Below, piece after piece: positions 41,681-49,270 of a stretch of 49,270 bases of DNA; positions within the stretch are counted from its first letter, which is position 1, and every line of letters begins with the position of its first letter. The position numbers were made by a program, and so were the translations under genes. The notes under the pieces were generated by a model, which saw nothing but the letters and a program-made list of their open reading frames with translations, was not told the DNA's origin and ran no database searches. Origin of the DNA: Bradyrhizobium sp. AS23.2 (GTDB lineage Bacteria > Pseudomonadota > Alphaproteobacteria > Rhizobiales > Xanthobacteraceae). The stretch is taken from positions 1 through 49,270 of the forward strand of contig NZ_LGHM01000069.1 of assembly GCF_001908185.1 (NCBI RefSeq). The letters are read 5' to 3'.

Positions 41681-42319
41681 ATGGATACCGATCAACTCAT
41701 TCGCACGCTCGCGGCCGACAACGCCCACCGCGCTCCGCGCGTCGGAGCCATGCTGACGATGGCGCTCCTGGTGGCGGCGCCCCTGTCGATCCTGATCTTT
41801 GCGATGACCCTCGGCGTGCGCGCCGACGTGACGACGGCGATGCACAACCCGTTCTTCGACATGAAGTTCGCCGTCACGCTGTCGCTCGCGATCCCCGCCA
41901 TCATCGTCAGCCTGCATCTGTCGCGGCCCGAGGCCTTGATGCGCGGCTGGGGCTGGCTGCTGCTGCTTCCCGTGGGCCTGCTTGCGGTTGCGATCGGCAG
42001 CGAAACGATGATGGCGCCGGCGATGCCGATGACGATGCGGTTGATGGGCAAGAATTCCAGGGCCTGCCTGATGGCGATCCCCGCGATGTCGCTGCCGCTG
42101 CTCGCAGGCGCATTGTTCGGCCTGCGGCACGGCGCACCCTCGCGCCCCGCGCTTGCGGGAGCGCTGGCCGGCTTGCTCTCGGCGGGGCTCGCCGCGACGC
42201 TCTATGCGACGCATTGCACCGACGACTCGCCGTTGTTCGTCGCGACCTGGTATACGATCGCAACTGCGGTGGTGACGGCGATCGGCGCGGCGGTCGGCTC
42301 GAAAGTCCTGCGGTACTAG
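41681..42319 (+). CDS. osrA: OsrA/NrsF-type membrane anti-sigma factor (DUF1109)
   Basis: From ATG 41681, two bases after the sigma stop, this is a 212-aa protein with six membrane-spanning stretches (starting near residues 22, 62, 90, 130, 155 and 187). The DUF1109 family has no zinc motif. Cysteines fall at 129 (NSRACLMAIPA) and 179 (YATHCTDDSP), the positions known in Bradyrhizobium OsrA to sense oxidation and release EcfF. The N-terminal MDTDQLIRTLAADN probably binds the sigma factor. Confidence 0.9.
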   Translation: MDTDQLIRTLAADNAHRAPRVGAMLTMALLVAAPLSILIFAMTLGVRADVTTAMHNPFFDMKFAVTLSLAIPAIIVSLHLSRPEALMRGWGWLLLLPVGLLAVAIGSETMMAPAMPMTMRLMGKNSRACLMAIPAMSLPLLAGALFGLRHGAPSRPALAGALAGLLSAGLAATLYATHCTDDSPLFVATWYTIATAVVTAIGAAVGSKVLRY

Positions 42320-42320
42320 A

Positions 42321-42374
42321 GCGTTTTCGAGCGAAGTGGATACCGGTTCGCGTAAAGAAAACGCGTCAAAACAA
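42321..42374 (+). repeat. Palindromic repeat D, copy 2 (intergenic)
   Basis: This is the same 54-bp unit as in imuB at 24148-24201, with three base differences. It starts two bases after the anti-sigma stop. The frame used in imuB is open here too. Confidence 0.9.
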
Positions 42375-42379
42375 GAAAC

Positions 42380-42421
42380 TAGAGCCCCGTTCCGATTCCT
42401 TCGGAACGGAAATGGCTCTAG
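42380..42421. terminator. Nested hairpin between convergent genes, probable terminator
   Basis: CTAGAGCC (42380-42387) pairs with GGCTCTAG (42414-42421). Inside, CCGTTCCGA pairs with TCGGAACGG. There is no long U-run, so it may be a repeat part (it adjoins repeat D) as well as a transcription end for the anti-sigma gene and the opposing DUF2336 gene. Confidence 0.6.
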
Positions 42422-42432
42422 CTCCGCAGGCC

Positions 42433-43533
42433 TCAGGCCGCCGGCGTCACGTTCTGCATGCGGTGGAAGCGCAGCACCTGCTGCGCGGTCGCGCTGCGCA
42501 GGGCCTCGTAGGTATCGCGCAGCGTCAGCATGTCCATTTGCGAGCCGCCGGAGAGCTTTTCGCGCATGGAGATGATCGCGTGCACGCTTGACCACTGCAT
42601 GCCCGCGACCTTGGCGAGGATCATCACGCCCTCATTGCGGCTCTCGATCATCATGTTCTCGGCGGTCTCGACCGGGACACCCGCCAGCGCCGCGAGCCCC
42701 GCATTGGTCTCGTCGAACTTGCCCTGCTCGGCGAAGGCGGTGACCTGGAACTCGTTGAGACGGCCGTCTTCGTGCAGCGACTTGACCAGCGCGCGCGCCA
42801 TCTCGGTCTGCCTGGTCGTGGCGGCTGCGCGGACTCGCCGGGCCGCTTCCTGGACCACGCTCGACACTTCGTCCGCGAGCTCCGGATGCGCGGCCTCTAA
42901 CTTCCTGCGCACGCTCAGGGACGCCTTCGCGACCAGCTTCAGGTAATGATGGCGCGGCAGGTCGGGCCGCAGGCCGATGCAGGTGGCGAGGTCGTCGTCG
43001 CGTTCGGCGCGCGAGACGAGGTCGGTGAGACTTCCCTCGGAGAGCTGCGCGCCCGGATTGCTGACGGTCGATTGCACCACGTCCTCGTTGCCGCGCATCA
43101 CCAGCACATCAGTCAGCGCTTGCGACAGCACCCGCCGCAGCGAGATCGCCTTCAGATGCGCCTGGCCCCGGCTGCGCGCGATCTCGATCAGGATTGCCTC
43201 GTCCAGCCGCTCCGATTTCGACAGCACGGGGCCTGCGACCTCGATGACCTCGTCGAGCGCGAGCGTTCGGATGATCTTGGGCGGTGCAGCCGCGATCGGC
43301 GCGAGGCGGTTGGCGAGCAGGGCCTTGGCCGACGTCTCGATCTGCTCGATCAGGCACTGGAATACGTCGTCGTATACCTGTGTGTGCTCGTCGGAATAAT
43401 CCACCGCGTTGTTGAGGAAGAGGTCGGTGACGCGGCGCAGCGTCTCGACCCGGCGCGCAACGGTGCCGTGCGACAGCGCCGCCTGCAGTTCCTCGAGCAG
43501 GTTCTCGGATGGTTTATCGGATTTGGATATCAT
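42433..43533 (-). CDS. DUF2336 protein
   Basis: This 366-aa protein is all-helical by appearance, with HEAT-like repeats through most of its length. It matches the DUF2336 family common in Rhizobiales, of unknown function. Typical features are ARRVETLRRVTDLFL, the acidic YSDEHTQVYDDVF segment and the repeated LADEV and GVPVETAENMM helices. There is no signal peptide or membrane segment. It lies 63 bases after the diguanylate cyclase gene on the same strand, so the two may be co-transcribed. Confidence 0.82.
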   Translation of the reverse strand: MISKSDKPSENLLEELQAALSHGTVARRVETLRRVTDLFLNNAVDYSDEHTQVYDDVFQCLIEQIETSAKALLANRLAPIAAAPPKIIRTLALDEVIEVAGPVLSKSERLDEAILIEIARSRGQAHLKAISLRRVLSQALTDVLVMRGNEDVVQSTVSNPGAQLSEGSLTDLVSRAERDDDLATCIGLRPDLPRHHYLKLVAKASLSVRRKLEAAHPELADEVSSVVQEAARRVRAAATTRQTEMARALVKSLHEDGRLNEFQVTAFAEQGKFDETNAGLAALAGVPVETAENMMIESRNEGVMILAKVAGMQWSSVHAIISMREKLSGGSQMDMLTLRDTYEALRSATAQQVLRFHRMQNVTPAA

Positions 43534-43596
43534 TGCCCTGTCCTGGAGCGTTTGGTCCGGCGGCGCATTCTCGCGCGCCGGGAGAAAATGGATTGG

Positions 43597-44754
43597 TCAG
43601 CTCGTCGTAATTCGGTTGCGCCCTTGCGCCTTGGCGGAATAGAGCGCGCTGTCGGCGCGCGCGAGAAACGTGTCGGCAGTATCGTTGTCGCGCAGCGTCA
43701 CGACGCCCGCGGAAATCGTCACCCGCATGCCGGGGGAGAAAGCGCTCCAGTCGAGATCAGCGACGATTCCGCGCAAGCGCTCGAGCATGCGCGACGCCGC
43801 GTCGCCTTCGGTGCCCGGCAGCAGCAGCAGGAATTCCTCACCGCCGTAGCGGCCGAAGCGGTCGTCCGGACCGATGTTGGCGAAAATGGTGACCGCGAAG
43901 GTGCGCAGCACCTCGTCGCCGACGGGATGGCCGTAGGCGTCGTTGATGCGCTTGAACCAGTCGAGATCGATCAGCGCGATCGCGCAGGGCACCGACGCCT
44001 GTCGTGACTTTTCGATCTCGGCGTCGAGCAGCCGCATGATGCAGCGGCGGTTGTAGGAGCCAGTAAGCTCGTCGAGCTCGGCCAGCTCCTCGATGCGTTG
44101 ATAGGCGGCCTTCAGCTCGATGCTGCGCCGGTACAGGATCTTGCGCAGCGTGGCGCCGAACAGGCCGAGGAAGGCGCACTGGCCGATCACCAGCACGAAG
44201 CACAGCATCGAGGCGGTCCGCTGCAGCCTCGTCGCGACGGGCATGCCGATGGGCAGGTCGGAGGCGAGGAAGACGGCGGCAAGGCCGGTGGCCGCGAGCG
44301 CCCAGGTCAGCATCGCCTGGGCCGAGGTCATGCGCAGCGTGCCGAAGGCAAAGATCAGGAACAGCGCGCTGATGAAGGCGACGCCGACGGCCGGCACCGA
44401 CACCAGGAACACGAATTGCAGTGCCATATGCGCTGAAATCTGGAAGACGGTGAGATAGTGGTCGGTGTGCTTGTCGCCGACGCCGGCCTCCGACAATACG
44501 GTGAATGTGCCGATGATCAGGAGACCGCCGAGCCAGAACAGCGACGGAACGTCGATCGAGATCGCGCCGTCATGGGCGTAGAGCAGCAGGACGAAAGCGG
44601 CGAGCGAGTAGCTCGCGACCTGGCCGACATACATCTGACGGCGTTGCCGGGCCCGGCGCGCCAGCACCTCGGGTGCCGCCGCCTCGGGCCCGAGCACAAG
44701 ATCCGCGGCCTCAGCGGCATTCCTCTCCGGTAAGGACGTCGCGGCCGTGCTCAT
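43597..44754 (-). CDS. Membrane diguanylate cyclase (GGDEF protein)
   Basis: This 385-aa enzyme should make cyclic di-GMP. The N-terminal 200 residues hold about six membrane helices (starting near 45, 70, 102, 122, 148 and 182). A short coiled linker (ELKAAYQRIEELAELDELTG) leads into the GGDEF domain, with NDAYGHPVGDEVLRT and the active-site GGEEF at 304-308. The residues where the inhibitory I-site RxxD should lie read GPDD, so product feedback is probably absent. Confidence 0.92.
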   Translation of the reverse strand: MSTAATSLPERNAAEAADLVLGPEAAAPEVLARRARQRRQMYVGQVASYSLAAFVLLLYAHDGAISIDVPSLFWLGGLLIIGTFTVLSEAGVGDKHTDHYLTVFQISAHMALQFVFLVSVPAVGVAFISALFLIFAFGTLRMTSAQAMLTWALAATGLAAVFLASDLPIGMPVATRLQRTASMLCFVLVIGQCAFLGLFGATLRKILYRRSIELKAAYQRIEELAELDELTGSYNRRCIMRLLDAEIEKSRQASVPCAIALIDLDWFKRINDAYGHPVGDEVLRTFAVTIFANIGPDDRFGRYGGEEFLLLLPGTEGDAASRMLERLRGIVADLDWSAFSPGMRVTISAGVVTLRDNDTADTFLARADSALYSAKAQGRNRITTS

Positions 44755-45194
44755 GGTCCTGCCACTGGTGGATGTCAGCCCAAAAATCTACGCGGCAAGC
44801 CTTTAGGTTTGGTATCCTTTGAAACCGAATCCGAACGGTGCAGCGCAGAACCAGGGAATATCGGCCGGCGGGGGGAATTTTGCCGGTGATTAGGCATCGT
44901 TTGCGATGCCGTCGAGCCAAAGCAGGGGTTCGTGGGACATACGTCGTGCAGGGCTGCTATGGAACCAAACTTGGTCGACCCGCCCGTGCCGGGCAGGCAT
45001 TCCGCAGGAAAGTGTTTCAGTATTATGTTACCGATCTGGATCGAGGCGGCCAACCGCCGCGGGTGGGACGAGAAAAATACGCGTATGTGGGGTAGATCAC
45101 ACTGGCCCCCGTACGATTGCGGTAGCCTGAACAATTTTGCACCTCCCGTCGAACCGTCCGCTGCATCGACCCGACCAACTTTGCGAGACGGGCT
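44755..45194. other. Upstream region between divergent diguanylate cyclase and ECF sigma genes
   Basis: This 440-base gap must contain both promoters. I see no convincing gene; open frames on both strands lack protein character. No clear ECF promoter motif was found. A GCCCG-TGC-CGGGC inverted repeat near 44985-45000 is short and may be part of a degraded repeat. Confidence 0.45.
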
Positions 45195-45764
45195 TTGAGC
45201 GTGACACAGGCGGCTTCGGACGAGATCCTGATCGCCAGGATCGCTCAAGGTGACCGGCTCGCCATGCAGGTGCTGTACGGGCGGCACCATGTCAGGGTGT
45301 ATCGGTTCGGGCTCAGGCTCGTGCGGGACGAGCAGGCGGCGGAAGACCTCATCAGCGAGGTGTTTCTCGACGTCTGGCGTCAAGCCGGCAAGTTCGAGGG
45401 CCGATCCGCCGTTTCCACCTGGCTGCTGGCAATCACCCGATTCAAGGCCCTGTCTGCGCTCCGGCGCAGGAAGGATTTCGAATTGGACGAAGACGCCGCG
45501 AACGCGATCGAGGACCAGTCCGACGATCCCGAAACGGTGGTGCAGAAGAAGGATACCAGTGAAGCATTGCGGGAGTGTCTGACGGGCCTCTCGCCGGAAC
45601 ACCGGGAAATCGTCGATCTCGTCTACTACCACGAGAAGTCCGTGGAAGAGGTGGCCGAAATCGTCGGAATACCGGAGAACACTGTGAAGACGCGCTTGTT
45701 CTATGCGCGCAAGAAACTGGCCGAACTGCTGAAGGCAGCCGGCGTTGAGCGAGGCTGGCCATGA
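45195..45764 (+). CDS. ECF sigma factor
   Basis: This protein (189 aa from TTG 45195, or 187 aa from GTG 45201; the start is uncertain) has region 2 at about 12-85 (ILIARIAQGDRLAMQVLYGRH, AEDLISEVFLDVWR, WLLAITRFKALSALRRR). Region 4 is at about 125-180 (LTGLSPEHREIVDLVYYHEKSVEEVAEIVGIPENTVKTRL). The stop overlaps the anti-sigma start (ATGATG at 45761), and a subtilisin-like protease follows, making a three-gene unit. Confidence 0.93.
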   Translation: MSVTQAASDEILIARIAQGDRLAMQVLYGRHHVRVYRFGLRLVRDEQAAEDLISEVFLDVWRQAGKFEGRSAVSTWLLAITRFKALSALRRRKDFELDEDAANAIEDQSDDPETVVQKKDTSEALRECLTGLSPEHREIVDLVYYHEKSVEEVAEIVGIPENTVKTRLFYARKKLAELLKAAGVERGWP

Positions 45765-46453
45765 TGGCTTTGAGCAAGAAGATGCTGGAGCAAGAGCCCA
45801 GTGAAATTGAAATGCTGTTGCCGTGGCACGCCGCCGGCACGCTGAACGCGCGCGACGCCAGCCGCGTCGAGGAAGCGCTGGCGCGTGATCGGGAGCTTGC
45901 GAAGCAATATGCTGCGATCCGCGGCGAGTACGAAGAGACCATCCATCTGAACGAGAGCCTGGGTGCTCCCTCGGCGCGCGCGATGCAGAAGCTGTTCGCC
46001 GCGATCGATGCGGAGCCCGCGCAAGCGCCCCGTTCGCTGCCGCTCTCGGCGCGCATCGCGACCTTCTTCTCGAGCCTGTCCCCGCGCACGCTCGCCTGGT
46101 CGGCGAGCCTCGGCGCCATCGCGCTGCTGCTGCAAGCCGGCATCATCGGCGTCGTGCTGATGAAGACCCGGACCGCGACCTTCGAGACTGCCTCGCTCTC
46201 GATTGGCGTGCCGACCACGCGCGAGCTCGGCGCTGCCGCACCGGCGCGCGCGCTGGTGCGCTTCACGCCCGAGGCGCGCGTCGCCGACATCACCGCGCTG
46301 CTCGATAGCTACCAGGCTTCGATCATCGGTGATGCCAAGGGCGGCATGTTCCGCCTCCAGTTCGACAAGGCGATGGGCCAGGACGAGCTCGCCTCGCTGC
46401 TCAGGAAGATGGAGCGCGAGAAGTTCGTCAATCTCGCCGTCGCGGCGCCGTAA
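45761..46453 (+). CDS. Membrane anti-sigma factor without zinc motif
   Basis: This 230-aa protein has a cytoplasmic N-terminus (about residues 1-105) with the MLLPWHAAGTLN helix typical of anti-sigma domains but no H-x3-C-x2-C. One membrane helix follows (111-135) and then a periplasmic domain of about 90 residues. The last 70 residues (ALVRFTPEARVADITALLDSY, GGMFRLQFDKAM, ELASLLRKMEREKFV) follow the pattern of subtilisin-type prodomains. The start overlaps the sigma stop. Confidence 0.88.
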   Translation: MMALSKKMLEQEPSEIEMLLPWHAAGTLNARDASRVEEALARDRELAKQYAAIRGEYEETIHLNESLGAPSARAMQKLFAAIDAEPAQAPRSLPLSARIATFFSSLSPRTLAWSASLGAIALLLQAGIIGVVLMKTRTATFETASLSIGVPTTRELGAAAPARALVRFTPEARVADITALLDSYQASIIGDAKGGMFRLQFDKAMGQDELASLLRKMEREKFVNLAVAAP

Positions 46454-46469
46454 ACGCGCCACTGAATCG

Positions 46470-48176
46470 ATGACGCGCAAGTGCGAGAATGGGGTAAGAG
46501 CGGGGGCCTACGCTTCGTCGGTCGGAACCGCGCTCCTGCTTGCCGCCTGCCTCGGCGTCGAGGTCGCGCATGCGCAGGCGATCATGCGCACGCCCACGAT
46601 CAGCGTCCCCTCGCGAACGCCGACCATCTCTCCGAGCATCGCGGCGCGCGTCAGCCCGGGTGTTACCGCGCGGGCGGTCAGCGTTGGCCGTGGCCCGCGT
46701 GCGATCACCACCGCACGGATCTCGGCGCGGACAGTGCCGAAGCCGGTGCTGCCTTATGCGCGCTACTCGCCGAATCTCTATCCGGCCTGCTCTGCGCCCT
46801 ATCGCGACGCCGACGGGGAATGCCTGGCGCAGCCGAACGCTGATGGCAACGGTGCCGGCAAGTCGGGCAATAAGAGCGCGAACAAGGGCCGCGCCGACAG
46901 CACGCCGGTCGCCGCAAATCTGCGCACCTTCGCCAACGAATTCGTCGCCGAGATCGACAGCGCGCTGTCGGCGACCGAAGCCGACGAGCTTGCGCGCCGC
47001 CACGGCTTGACGCGCGTCTCCTCCGAGAATTTCCCGCTGATTGGGGCTACTTTCGGCCTGTTCCGCATCAGCGACGGCCGCCCGTTCGAGACGGTGCGGC
47101 GCGAATTCGCTGCCGACGGCAGCGTGCGCTCGGTTCAGCCGAACTTCCGCTATGTGCTCCAGGACCAGAAATCGTCCGTGCCGACCGAGGGCGATCCCGC
47201 ACAATACGTGCTGGCGAAGCTCCGCCTGCCGCAGGCGCACACGCTGGCGCATGGCGCGAACGTCACGGTTGCCGTGATCGATTCCGGCATCGACGCCAGG
47301 CATCCCGAGCTTGCCAATTCCATCGCCGACAATTTCGATGCGCTTGGCAGCACTGACGGCCCGCACGTCCACGGCACCGGCATCGCTGGCGCCATCGTGG
47401 CGCATGCCCGGCTGATGGGTAGCGCGCCGGAAGCGCGCATCATTGCCATCCGCGCCTTCGGCGGCACCACCGGCGGCGCCCAGAGTTCGTCCTACATCAT
47501 TCTGCGCTCCCTCAACTATGCCGCCGAGCATGGCGCGCAGATCGTCAATATGAGCTTTGCCGGTCCGAAGGATGCCGTGATCGAGCGCGCCATCGCGGCG
47601 ACCGCGGCACGCGGGCTGGTGCTGATCGCAGCCGCCGGCAACGCAGGTGCGAAATCACCACCGCTTTATCCCGCCGCCAATCCCAACGTGATCGCGGTCA
47701 GCGCGACCGATCAGCAGGACAAGCTCTTCTCCGCGTCCAACCGCGGCAATTACATCGCGCTGGCGGCGTCCGGCGTCGACATCTTCCTGCCGGCCCCGGA
47801 CGGCAAGTACCAGATAACCTCGGGCACCTCGTTCTCGGCCGCCTATGTCTCCGGCGTCGCGGCGCTGCTGCTCGAGCGCAACTACGCCTTGAAGCCGGAA
47901 GCGCTGCGCATGACGCTGGCGAAGACCGCACGCGACCTCGGCTCACCCGGGCGTGATGATCTCTTTGGCGACGGCGAGGCCGATGCGTTTGCGGCGGTCA
48001 TGGCTGTTCCCGCCGACGGTGCGACGCCGGTTGCGGCCGCGTCCGGTACAACAAAACGTGAAGATGCCGAGAAGCGTCGCGACGAGCCCGGCATCCGCGC
48101 CATCGAGCAACCCTCGCTGTCGAGCGCCGACGATAAATCCACGATTTCTCAGGCGGATAGGCCGGCGTCGCGATAG
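46470..48176 (+). CDS. S8 subtilisin-like serine protease, exported
   Basis: From ATG 46470, 16 bases after the anti-sigma stop, this is a 568-aa protein. It has a signal peptide (SSVGTALLLAACLGVEVAHA), a Pro/Ser/Thr-rich stretch, an I9-like prodomain (about residues 155-232), and the S8 catalytic domain with D271 (VIDSGID), H301 (HGTGIAG), oxyanion N391 (AAGNAG) and S454 (SGTSFSAA). All residues of an active enzyme are present. It ends with a low-complexity tail. Its position suggests that it acts on, or is released by, the sigma/anti-sigma pair. Confidence 0.93.
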   Translation: MTRKCENGVRAGAYASSVGTALLLAACLGVEVAHAQAIMRTPTISVPSRTPTISPSIAARVSPGVTARAVSVGRGPRAITTARISARTVPKPVLPYARYSPNLYPACSAPYRDADGECLAQPNADGNGAGKSGNKSANKGRADSTPVAANLRTFANEFVAEIDSALSATEADELARRHGLTRVSSENFPLIGATFGLFRISDGRPFETVRREFAADGSVRSVQPNFRYVLQDQKSSVPTEGDPAQYVLAKLRLPQAHTLAHGANVTVAVIDSGIDARHPELANSIADNFDALGSTDGPHVHGTGIAGAIVAHARLMGSAPEARIIAIRAFGGTTGGAQSSSYIILRSLNYAAEHGAQIVNMSFAGPKDAVIERAIAATAARGLVLIAAAGNAGAKSPPLYPAANPNVIAVSATDQQDKLFSASNRGNYIALAASGVDIFLPAPDGKYQITSGTSFSAAYVSGVAALLLERNYALKPEALRMTLAKTARDLGSPGRDDLFGDGEADAFAAVMAVPADGATPVAAASGTTKREDAEKRRDEPGIRAIEQPSLSSADDKSTISQADRPASR

Positions 48177-48641
48177 CGGCTGCGACAAAGATGTACGCCG
48201 GCCAAAGGTTAAAAAATCGAACGCCGCATTGAACGTTCAGCGCCCTGCCACGACCAAAATATGTGGGAGCGGTCATCCCTCCCCATAAGTCATATCAGGC
48301 GCGAGCGCCCATCCACCCCAAGCGCCCATATGGCTCGACCCGTCCGGTTGTCCCCCCGGACGGGTCATTTCTTTTGGGCGGTCCCGCTCGCTCAGCTTCC
48401 GGTTGAAAGGTCGCGCTTGCGTTCATCACCCCTGGTCGACTCGACGTGGCACAAGTCCGTCATGCTTGTGCGAAGCTTGACTCGTAAGCGTCTGAAAACT
48501 CCGCACGACTACGGAATTTTGTGACGGGGACCGTGTCGTTGCTGGACAAGTCAAAACTTTTCCACAAAATATTCATGTCGCGTCTAAATTGATTCGTGTG
48601 CGTTGCGTCGCGTCCGTATTTTTCTCCTGACGGGCTGTTTC
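48177..48641. other. Intergenic region downstream of the protease
   Basis: This 465-base stretch contains a terminator at 48337-48375 and then an AT-richer part (48520-48600, with CTTTTCCACAAAATATTCATG) that probably carries the promoter of the next gene. I see no supported gene. Confidence 0.5.
48337..48375 (+). terminator. Rho-independent terminator after the protease unit
   Basis: GACCCGTCCGG (48337-48347) pairs perfectly with CCGGACGGGTC (48356-48366) around an 8-base loop. ATTTCTTTT follows on the plus strand. Confidence 0.88.
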
Positions 48642-49270
48642 ATGACACATCGCCAAGAGGCCTTTCGCGACGTGGCTGGTTGCCGCGACATTGCGACACG
48701 CTGGTGCGCTCTCGCCGAGCAGCGGCTGCAACATCTCTCCGAGATGTTCGAGACCGGACGCTGGCGCCGCTATCACTCCGAGATCGCATTCCTCGAAAAC
48801 ATCCAGGAAGCCAAGCGGGCCGTCCAGACCTGGCGCGCACTCGCGACCGGTGCGGATGTTGCCGCGGCGGCCGCAAGTGTCACACCCGCATTCGGCTGGT
48901 CGCCGGCGACGATGCCCCGCGTGTTTCCGCGCGAGCAGGTCCAGACCGTGCAGCCGAAGGCCGTCCGCATCGCCCCCGAGACCGCTGTGCCGGTCCGGCT
49001 CAATCCCAAGCCGGGCGTACTTGCCGAAATCACCGAAGCCCCGATCGCACCGCTCGCCGTGCCGGCTGCGATGGCGCCGCTCGCCGCGTCTGCCGCGACG
49101 ACACCGCCTAAGGCGTCTGCTGCCGTGGCACCGTTCAAGGCGCCCGCTGCGAGAGCACCGCGGGCTGCGCCTGCCGCGATGGCGCCGCTCACTACGCCTG
49201 CTGCGATGACGCCGCCCAAGGCGCCTGCCGCCGTGGCACCGCTCAAGGCGCCCGCTGCGAGGGCACCGCT
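48642..49270 (+). CDS. TIGR03809-like protein with Ala/Pro repeats (partial, runs off the window)
   Basis: The frame from ATG 48642 stays open to the window edge (209 codons seen). The N-terminal 70 residues (MTHRQEAFRDVAG, then ATRWCALAEQRLQHLSEMFE and RRYHSEIAFLENIQEAKRA) resemble the short TIGR03809 family, which I recall from Bradyrhizobium and relatives; its function is unknown. After about residue 110 the protein becomes Ala/Pro-rich, with repeats of 36 residues. Other frames through this region are also open because of the repeats, but this one alone has the recognisable N-terminus. Confidence 0.7.
   Translation, partial: MTHRQEAFRDVAGCRDIATRWCALAEQRLQHLSEMFETGRWRRYHSEIAFLENIQEAKRAVQTWRALATGADVAAAAASVTPAFGWSPATMPRVFPREQVQTVQPKAVRIAPETAVPVRLNPKPGVLAEITEAPIAPLAVPAAMAPLAASAATTPPKASAAVAPFKAPAARAPRAAPAAMAPLTTPAAMTPPKAPAAVAPLKAPAARAP
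49065..49270 (+). repeat. 108-bp tandem repeat coding for Ala/Pro-rich 36-residue units
   Basis: Matching segments recur 108 bp apart: CTGCGATGGCGCCGC-type at 49066 and 49174, and AAGGCGYCTGCYGCCGTGGC at 49110 and 49218. The period is 36 codons, so frame is preserved. The array continues beyond the window. Confidence 0.75.

Noticed and set aside
44775..45632. A 285-codon minus-strand frame across the ECF sigma promoter region
   Set aside because: It overlaps the sigma gene antisense and has no recognisable domain.

Overview
The window is typical of a Bradyrhizobium-type alphaproteobacterium. It has hopanoid genes (hpnH, hpnN, hpnO), an imuA-imuB-dnaE2 mutasome behind a direct-repeat GAAC-N7-GAAC LexA box, an EcfF/OsrA-like sigma/anti-sigma pair carrying cysteines at positions 129 and 179, high-GC codon use, and several short palindromic repeat families that I associate with Bradyrhizobium. 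I saw no rRNA, tRNA or CRISPR array.

Layout. (1) Positions 1-3661 are an accessory, visibly more AT-rich segment: the 3' end of an IS630-type transposase, the C-terminal remnant of a probable OLD-family nuclease, a 497-aa UvrD-like helicase (together Gabija-like) and a 550-aa HExxH protein of unknown function. (2) Positions 4280-11628 are a hopanoid/isoprenoid block: ispH-hpnH on the minus strand, then hpnN, an opposing DUF2147 gene and hpnO. (3) Positions 11638-12297 hold a higBA-type toxin-antitoxin locus whose toxin is broken by two frameshifts, with two palindromic operators upstream. (4) Positions 12307-15047 are a minus-strand unit: metallophosphoesterase, cupredoxin, ECF sigma factor and zinc-type anti-sigma factor. 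(5) Positions 15307-20001 hold metabolic genes: an alpha/beta hydrolase, an Ivy-like secreted protein, a GMC oxidoreductase and an M20 peptidase. (6) A Pit phosphate transporter is followed by an SOS block in which udgX and imuA-imuB-dnaE2 diverge around one LexA box. imuB and dnaE2 each carry a different palindromic repeat element read through in frame. (7) Positions 29142-32107 are repeat-rich, with an SDR gene, a small membrane protein and a CoA-transferase. (8) Positions 32253-39082 hold an RND adaptor and permease and, on the opposite strand, a TolC-like outer membrane protein and an amidohydrolase. (9) The right third holds an enoyl-CoA hydratase, a signal-peptide/TM low-complexity protein, the EcfF/OsrA-like pair, a DUF2336 protein, a diguanylate cyclase, a third ECF sigma/anti-sigma pair followed by a subtilisin-like protease, and the start of a gene with 108-bp Ala/Pro-coding repeats that leaves the window.

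How the genes work together. IspH supplies isoprenoid precursor, HpnH and HpnO build the extended hopanoid side chain, and HpnN moves hopanoids to the outer membrane. ImuA, ImuB and DnaE2 form the damage-inducible mutagenic polymerase, and a uracil-DNA-binding UdgX protein probably shares their SOS control. Three separate ECF modules (thiol/redox type, zinc anti-sigma with cupredoxin, and a protease-linked type) suggest an envelope- and oxidative-stress-rich regulatory neighbourhood. The most unusual observations are the Gabija-like/HExxH cluster at the left edge, the repeat elements accepted inside two adjacent mutasome genes, and an anti-sigma factor whose outer domain resembles the prodomain of the protease next to it.
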